From Deltaproteobacteria bacterium (GTDB taxonomy: Bacteria; Myxococcota_A; UBA9160; SZUA-336): DNA of 64,000 nucleotides. Each line of letters begins with the position of its first letter. Within the stretch, counting starts at the first letter, position 1. Under the pieces are notes generated by a model, which was not told the origin of the DNA, did no database searches, and saw only the letters and a list, made by a program, of their open reading frames with translations. Shown piece by piece: positions 59,091 through 64,000 of this stretch. Where the stretch lies: contig VGRW01000007.1 of NCBI GenBank assembly GCA_016875225.1, positions 1-64,000 of the forward strand. Reading direction: 5' to 3'. A program made the translations under genes and the position numbers.

Positions 59091-61394
59091 CTACCAGTCC
59101 TCGCGAAACGGTCGCGTGAGGAATGGATCGACCCGCGGGCCGGGACGCCCGAGCCGGACCGCGATGGCTCCGTAGCTTCGCGTCGTCCAGAGCGAGATCG
59201 AGCGCACCGCGAGCCGCTCGCGCACTCGGGGATTCGGCAGCGGCGAGCGCGGCCGGCGGCCGGCGCTGGCGATCGCGATCTCCGGCGCGAACGCGTCGAG
59301 AAAGCGCGGATCGCTCGAGGTCGCGCTGCCGTGGTGGCCGAGCTTCAGCACCGAGCACGGCTTCGGCTGAAGCGCGAGCTCGCGCTCCACCGCGGCGGGC
59401 GCGTCGCCCATGAGCAGCGCGCAGGCCTCGGCAGCCTCGACGCGCAGCACGAGCGACCCCGCGTTCGTGCCGGACGCCACGAGCCCTGCGGGCGGCCAGA
59501 GCGCGTGGAGCGAGAGGCCCGCGGCCGCGCCAATCGTGCCGGCAGCGACGATGCGCAAGGCCACGCCTCGCCGGGCGGCGAGCCCGCGCAGCCGGCGCAG
59601 CACGGGCGCCCCGAGCGTCTGCGCGGTGACCCAGAGCTCGGCCACGGGCAGCGCGTCGAGCACGGCCGCGGCGCCGCCCACGTGGTCGAGGTCGGCGTGC
59701 GTGAGCACCAGCGCGTCGAGCCTGCGAATGCCTTCGGCGCGAAGCGCCGGGAGCACGATGCCGCGCCCGGCGTCGAAGCCCGCGAAGCGCGTGCCCGCGT
59801 CGACGAGCCAGGCGTGTCGCCCGGCGCGGAGCAGGATCGCGTCTCCGTGACCGACGTCGAGGAAGAGCAGGCTCGGCTCCGCGGCGGAGCGGTTCTCCAC
59901 GCGGAGCGCGCCCGCCGCGGCGAACGTCGCCAGCGCGAACAGCGCGAGCGCAGGACCGCGCCGGCCCAGCGCGAACGCCCTGCCTCCGAATCCGAGCGCC
60001 GCGAGCCCCAGCGCGAGCGCGACCGGATCGCCCGCGCCCGCCAACAAGTCCGGGCTCGCGCAGCGCTCGAGCAGCCGAAGCCCGAGCTCGGCCGAGCCCC
60101 GCGCGAGCGCGAGCAGCCACGAAGCCGAGTCGCCGAGCAGGCCCGAGGCGAGCGCGAGCGGCACGACCAGCGCCGTGAAGTACGGCACGGCCAGCGCGTT
60201 CGCGAGCAGCCATCCGGCTGGGAGGGGCGCGCCGATCGACGCGGCGAGCGGCGCGGTAGCCAGCCCCGCCGCGAGCGAGACGTGCAGCGATCCGCGCAGG
60301 AACCCCGGCGGCGGACGCCAGAGCAGAAGCCCCGCGACCGCCGTGAAGGAGAGCTGGAGGGAAGCCTCGAAGAGGGCCGCCGGATCGAGCGCGAGCACGA
60401 TCAGAAGCGCGAGAGCGAGCGCATTCCACGCCGCGCCCGTGCGCCCGCCGAGCAGAGCGACCCCCGCCGCGAACGCCATCGCCGCGGCGCGAAGCGCGGG
60501 TGGCCCCAGACCGCAGAGCGCCGCGTAGCCGAGCCCGGTGGCCACGCCGATCGCGAGGCCGAGCGACCCCGCCGCGCGCACGAGCGGCAGCCAGCTCGCG
60601 CGGCGCAGCGCGAATGTGACGCCCGTCGCGGCGAGCCAGACGACGAAGGTCACGTGCGTTCCCGAGACCGAGAGCAGGTGCGTGGTGCCGGACGCCGCGA
60701 AGACCGCGCGCAGAGACTCGTCCAGGCGACTGGTGTCGGCAGTCGCAAGCGCCCGGAGCAGCACGCCGCCGCGCGTGCCCGGCGCGTGCTCCGGGTCGAG
60801 TCGCGAGCCGATCGCGCGGCGCAGGCGCTCGAGCTCGGCTTCGGGCCCGTGCGGCACCGGGGCGATCCGGGTCAGCGCGTGGTCTTCGAGCCGCGCGATG
60901 CGCCTCACGCCGCGGCGCGCGAGGCGCCGGCGCGCGTCCGCGCCGCCCGGCTTGGTCGCGGGCCGCGCGCGCTCGAGCCGGAGCCGCGCGAGCGCGCGCT
61001 CGCCCGGCAGCAGCTCGCAGGCCGTTCCCTCGCCGCGAAGCAGCGCGCGCCCCGGCCAAGCGCCGTGCACGTACACGAAAATGCGACAGCCGCTCGGTTC
61101 CGCGATCGGCGCCTCGAGCGCGGTAAGCGGCACCGGCGCGCGCGCGACCTCGGGGGCCGGCAGGTGAAGGCGCAGGCCGAGCGCGAGCGCTCCCAGGCCA
61201 AGTCCGAGCAGCGCCTCGCCGATCCGGGCCACGCGAGCGCGAGCGCGCCATCGCCAGAGCGCGAGGCCCGCGAGCGCGAGAGATCCCGCAAAGACGGGCG
61301 CGAGCCCGAGTCGATCCTCGAGCGCGATGCCCAGCGCGAACGGAGCGGCCAGCCGCAGCAGCGGCAAGCGCACGGGCAGCTGCACGGCGAGCAC
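59091..61394 (-). CDS. comEC: DNA uptake channel protein ComEC/Rec2
   Basis: Polytopic membrane protein (767 aa) that forms the inner-membrane channel for single-stranded DNA in transformation. The N-terminal part has an OB-like region (~85-170), the Competence domain (~200-480) has the landmark LSVSGTHVTFVVWL, LRAAAMAFAAGVALLGGR and several membrane segments, and the C-terminal MBL-like nuclease domain (~510-767) has LDVGHGDAILLR, THADLDHVGG and LKLGHHGSATSSD. The start is probably GTG 61394. Whether transformation works is unknown, but the type II/IV pilus-like machinery needed for uptake is partly present. Confidence 0.92.
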   Translation of the reverse strand: MLAVQLPVRLPLLRLAAPFALGIALEDRLGLAPVFAGSLALAGLALWRWRARARVARIGEALLGLGLGALALGLRLHLPAPEVARAPVPLTALEAPIAEPSGCRIFVYVHGAWPGRALLRGEGTACELLPGERALARLRLERARPATKPGGADARRRLARRGVRRIARLEDHALTRIAPVPHGPEAELERLRRAIGSRLDPEHAPGTRGGVLLRALATADTSRLDESLRAVFAASGTTHLLSVSGTHVTFVVWLAATGVTFALRRASWLPLVRAAGSLGLAIGVATGLGYAALCGLGPPALRAAAMAFAAGVALLGGRTGAAWNALALALLIVLALDPAALFEASLQLSFTAVAGLLLWRPPPGFLRGSLHVSLAAGLATAPLAASIGAPLPAGWLLANALAVPYFTALVVPLALASGLLGDSASWLLALARGSAELGLRLLERCASPDLLAGAGDPVALALGLAALGFGGRAFALGRRGPALALFALATFAAAGALRVENRSAAEPSLLFLDVGHGDAILLRAGRHAWLVDAGTRFAGFDAGRGIVLPALRAEGIRRLDALVLTHADLDHVGGAAAVLDALPVAELWVTAQTLGAPVLRRLRGLAARRGVALRIVAAGTIGAAAGLSLHALWPPAGLVASGTNAGSLVLRVEAAEACALLMGDAPAAVERELALQPKPCSVLKLGHHGSATSSDPRFLDAFAPEIAIASAGRRPRSPLPNPRVRERLAVRSISLWTTRSYGAIAVRLGRPGPRVDPFLTRPFREDW

Positions 61395-61430
61395 CTCGCC
61401 GGGACCCGGGCCGTGGGGTGAGGCGCGGAG

Positions 61431-61763
61431 CTAGTGGAGGACGCGGGCGGCTTCGGGCGCGCCGAGCTGCTGGCGAAGGCGATCGAGGAACACCGTCACC
61501 ACCTTCAGGGACTCGTCGATCTTCTTCATCTCGGTCACGAACTGGCCCACCAGCACCTGAGCCTCGTGCAGCGCCTTGTCCTCCACCGGGGGAATCGCGC
61601 GGTAGGCCGCGGCCAGACACTCCATGAGCTGCTCCCAGTCGTCCGAGCTCGGTCGGCTCTGCGCGACCTGGTCGAACAACGGGACGAATTGCTCGGCGAA
61701 CACGGGGCTGACCCCGTACCGACCCTCCAGCACCTCGACGATCTTCTTGTGGAACGGTGACAT
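61431..61763 (-). CDS. Uncharacterised helical protein
   Basis: About 110 aa from ATG 61763 (MSPFHKKIVEVLEGRYGVSP), all-helical with repeated hydrophobic spacing and without Cys-rich, membrane or catalytic motifs. I do not recognise a family. Alternative starts at 61832 or further upstream would add a less typical, lower-GC stretch. A sigma54-type promoter pattern just upstream (61777-61792) supports the shorter start. It sits between an aspartic protease gene and comEC on the same strand. Confidence 0.65.
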   Translation of the reverse strand: MSPFHKKIVEVLEGRYGVSPVFAEQFVPLFDQVAQSRPSSDDWEQLMECLAAAYRAIPPVEDKALHEAQVLVGQFVTEMKKIDESLKVVTVFLDRLRQQLGAPEAARVLH

Positions 61764-61776
61764 GGGCGGGGATGAG

Positions 61777-61792
61777 AGCAAATCGGATGCCA
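61777..61792 (-). promoter_or_regulatory. Candidate sigma54 promoter
   Basis: On the minus strand TGGCATCCGATTTGCT shows the invariant GG and GC ten bases apart and matches TGGCAC-N5-TTGCW at all but one position. The predicted start site falls within a few bases of ATG 61763. No upstream activator site could be identified. Confidence 0.4.
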
Positions 61793-61927
61793 ACGCGTAT
61801 TCTCCTGATTCGCGAAGCGGATTCTCGATCATCGACTCGGACTTGAACGCGTAGCTGCGCAATTCCGACCGCTCGGCGCTGCGCCTCTCGCGAGGAATCG
61901 CTTTCTCCCGACGGAGGACTGCGCTTC

Positions 61928-62800
61928 TCACCGCAGGCGGTCGGGAAATCCTGCGGCCTGCGCGCGGCTCTCCAGCTCCTCGAGCTGGCGCTGCAGCTTC
62001 TCTTCCTCGCGGTCGAGTCGCTCGAGATAGCGCTGCGCCTGTGTCTCCGATTCCGGCGGCACCGAGTCACGCGCCTTCTGCAGAGCGGCGAGCTGTCGAT
62101 CGATCTGCTCGAAGCGCTTGCGCCAGCTCTCCGCGGCGACGCCACCGAAGACGCCCTGCACCGAGCCCGGGTCGAGCTCGCTGAGCCGCAGCTCGCCCAG
62201 CTCCGGATCGATCGCCACGCGGTAGCGGTTCCAGAACGGCATTCCGAGCAGGCCCGAGCTCATCGTGTCGAGCACCGCCATCTCGACGTTCTCCGCGTAG
62301 AGCGTGCCGATTCTGAGCGACGCGATCATCACGACCGGTACGCGCATCGGCTGGCCCGAGACGCCGACGACCGAGATCCGCGGCGTGTCTTCGTCGATCT
62401 CGACGCCGAGCTCGTCGGCCGCCCAGCGCGGCAGCGTGTTCAGCGACGCCCCGGTGTCCGCCTTGAAGTTGCACACCAGCCGATCCTCGAGCGAGGCGTC
62501 CAGGCTGATCTCGTGCCCGGAGCTCTGGAACAGCAGAACGTGCTCGCGCGCGGTCGCGGCCCGGGGCGGGGCGACCGACTCCAGCGCCAGCGAGTGCGCC
62601 GCCTCGCGATCGGTCTTCTCGAGCGCCCCCGGACTCTGCGGCTGCATCGTGATCGACTGGCCGGTCGGAACCTTCGCGCCGTCGTCGGTCACGTGGACCT
62701 GGCCGCGCTCGTCGGTCCACTGGTAGAGCTCGGCGCGCGGGCCGGCAGCTTGCAGGCAGAAGCCCAGGCAAGCCAGTGCGGCAATGGTGAAGCTGCGCAT
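61928..62800 (-). CDS. Periplasmic retropepsin-like aspartic protease with DUF4124 domain
   Basis: A 290-aa exported protein. A signal peptide (MRSFTIAALACLGFCLQAAG) is followed by a DUF4124-like module (ELYQWTDERGQVHVTDDG), and an aspartic protease domain with the active site ADTGAS at about 114-119 and the second landmark GLLGMPFWNRYRV. The C-terminal ~60 residues are a coiled coil (SETQAQRYLERLDREEEKL). GGAGG lies five bases before the ATG. Retropepsin-like enzymes act as dimers; the substrate is unknown. Confidence 0.85.
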   Translation of the reverse strand: MRSFTIAALACLGFCLQAAGPRAELYQWTDERGQVHVTDDGAKVPTGQSITMQPQSPGALEKTDREAAHSLALESVAPPRAATAREHVLLFQSSGHEISLDASLEDRLVCNFKADTGASLNTLPRWAADELGVEIDEDTPRISVVGVSGQPMRVPVVMIASLRIGTLYAENVEMAVLDTMSSGLLGMPFWNRYRVAIDPELGELRLSELDPGSVQGVFGGVAAESWRKRFEQIDRQLAALQKARDSVPPESETQAQRYLERLDREEEKLQRQLEELESRAQAAGFPDRLR

Positions 62801-62820
62801 CGATTCCTCCCCCGCTCGGG

Positions 62821-64000
62821 TCAGTCGGGGTCCGTGTCCCCGGATCCATCGGCGGCGGAGCTGGCGTTCTTGACCGGCGTGTCGGTCGCGACCGAGGAGG
62901 CCGCTTGAGCCTGGAAGAAGCGGTGCACGAGCGCCGCATCGGCCTTGGAGAGCTTGGGCACGGCCTCGAGCTCGGCCTGCGAGGCGCTGCGCACCTTCTC
63001 CAGGCTGCCCAGCGTGCGCAGCAGCGCGCGCCGCTTCACCGGGCCGATGCCGGGCAGCTCGTCCAGGATGGAGCGGAGCTGCGTCTTCCTGCGCAGCTCG
63101 CGCTGGTAGCCGATCGCGAAGCGGTGCGACTCGTCGCGGATGCGCTGCAGAAGCAGCAGCGCGGGCGCGTCCGGCGCGAGCAGCACGGGATCCTTCACTC
63201 CGGGCAGGAACAGCTTCTCGCGCTTCGACCCTCCGTGGCGCAGTACGCGCCCGGAGCCCGACTCGTCGTCGCGCTCCTTCGCCAGGGACGCGAGTGCCAT
63301 GCCCTCGATGCCGAGGTCCGCAAAGAGAGCGCGCGCGGCGTTCAGCTGCCCCTTCCCGCCGTCGAGAAGCAGCAGGTCCGGCGCCGGATCGCGGTCGAGC
63401 TTCTCGAGCCGCCGGCGCAGCACCTCGCGCATCGCGCCGTAGTCGTCGCCCGGCAGGGTCTCGCGCAACTTGTAGCGACGGTAGCCGTCCTTCTCGGGTC
63501 GGCCGTCGACGAAGACCACGCGCGACGCCACGCCGAGCGTGCCCTGCAGGTGCGAGATGTCGTAGCACTCGACGCGCGACGGCCGTTTCTCCATTCGCAC
63601 TGCCTCGCGCAGGCTCTCGAGCACGACCTCGCTGGTCTGCTCGCGCCGACCGCGCTCGGCCAGCGCCAGCTCGGCATTGTGCGTCGCGAGGTCCACCAGA
63701 CGCCGGCTCTCGCCCCGCTGCGGCGTGCGCACGCGAACCGCGCGGCCGGCGCGCTCGCGCCAGTGCTCCTCGAACGCCGCCCGGAGCTCGGCTTCGAGCT
63801 CGACCGGCACCAGCACCTCGCGCGGGATCTCGCGGTCCGCGGCGTAGAACTGGCCGAGGAACGAGCCGAGCGCCTCGGCGTCGTCGCCCGCGACGTCGCG
63901 AAACGCGTAGGCATTGCCGCCGGCCAGGTTCCCGAGCCGCACGTGCAGAACCTGGAACTCGAGCCGAGGTCCGTCGCGCGCGAGCCCGAAGACGTCGCGG
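62821..64000 (-). CDS. uvrC: UvrABC excinuclease subunit C, 5' end beyond the window
   Basis: C-terminal ~390 residues of UvrC, which makes both incisions in nucleotide excision repair. Visible are the RNase H-like endonuclease domain that makes the 5' cut (VECYDISHLQGTLGVASRVV; DLLLLDGGKGQLNAA; LLLLQRIRDESHRFAIGYQR) and the C-terminal helix-hairpin-helix pair (LDELPGIGPVKRRALLRTLG). The GIY-YIG nuclease half lies outside. The C-terminus has an extra Ala/Asp/Ser tail. The aspartic protease gene follows 20 bp later. Confidence 0.95.
   Translation of the reverse strand, partial: RDVFGLARDGPRLEFQVLHVRLGNLAGGNAYAFRDVAGDDAEALGSFLGQFYAADREIPREVLVPVELEAELRAAFEEHWRERAGRAVRVRTPQRGESRRLVDLATHNAELALAERGRREQTSEVVLESLREAVRMEKRPSRVECYDISHLQGTLGVASRVVFVDGRPEKDGYRRYKLRETLPGDDYGAMREVLRRRLEKLDRDPAPDLLLLDGGKGQLNAARALFADLGIEGMALASLAKERDDESGSGRVLRHGGSKREKLFLPGVKDPVLLAPDAPALLLLQRIRDESHRFAIGYQRELRRKTQLRSILDELPGIGPVKRRALLRTLGSLEKVRSASQAELEAVPKLSKADAALVHRFFQAQAASSVATDTPVKNASSAADGSGDTDPD

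Noticed and set aside
58230-62145. Frames of over 1000 codons on both strands across comEC and its neighbours
   Set aside because: They are arginine/alanine-rich or repetitive translations of real genes in other frames, which stay open because of very high GC; no domains are recognisable.

Overview
This window looks like a chromosomal segment of a very GC-rich, Gram-negative bacterium. A complete type II secretion operon, a BepA-like periplasmic protease, an OmpA-type lipoprotein and a heptose phosphatase point to an outer membrane with LPS-type sugars. DivIVA, a selenocysteine tRNA, GlnE and c-di-GMP signalling proteins suggest a deltaproteobacterial-grade lineage (Myxococcota, Desulfobacterota or Binatota); this placement is inferred from gene content, not from a marker tree. 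Genes are tightly packed, with many GTGA/ATGA stop-start overlaps and many GTG starts. I saw no insertion sequence, prophage or CRISPR array.

Layout: 1-2.5 kb, dihydrolipoamide dehydrogenase (cut by the window edge) and an isolated nuoB, divergent from a phosphatidylcholine synthase. 2.5-6.3 kb, ispH and a glnE split into two overlapping genes. 6.3-10.4 kb, MAPEG protein, galE, a hydroxyisobutyrate-type dehydrogenase, a flavin reductase and two c-type cytochromes (one and five haem sites). 10.4-17.8 kb, a heat-shock operon dnaK-hsp20-lon-ompA-like-glycerate kinase with a clear promoter. 18-30.8 kb, gspCDEFGHIJKLMN, whose secretin carries an extra C-terminal SPOR domain. 30.9-35.1 kb, MBL hydrolase, HEAT protein, maf, yggS, proC, divIVA. 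35.2-40.7 kb, fmdB-folD-gcvT-gcvH-gcvPA-gcvPB, a one-carbon operon behind a good sigma70-type promoter.

40.7-49.6 kb, a BepA-like protease, a methyltransferase-Mug glycosylase fusion, tRNA-Sec, a ribosome hibernation factor, an SCP2 protein, an EAL phosphodiesterase, MoeB-rhodanese, a hybrid histidine kinase, tRNA-Leu and tRNA-Ala. 49.6-55.5 kb, SRAP protein, quinone oxidoreductase, then a PP2C phosphatase, an HD-GYP response regulator and a V4R-STAS protein (a possible partner-switching plus c-di-GMP module), then a P-loop kinase-dCMP deaminase fusion. 55.6-64 kb, nucleotide-sugar reductase, prmA, a predicted aminopeptidase, gmhB, comEC, small proteins, an aspartic protease and uvrC (cut by the edge).

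Together the genes cover glycine/one-carbon metabolism, protein export and quality control, nitrogen control of glutamine synthetase, envelope sugar synthesis, DNA repair (Mug-like, SRAP, UvrC) and c-di-GMP/phosphorelay signalling. The most distinctive points are the split glnE, the secretin-SPOR fusion, the methyltransferase-Mug fusion next to tRNA-Sec, the PP2C/HD-GYP/V4R-STAS cluster, and a repeated promoter layout with the -10 hexamer exactly six bases before the start codon.
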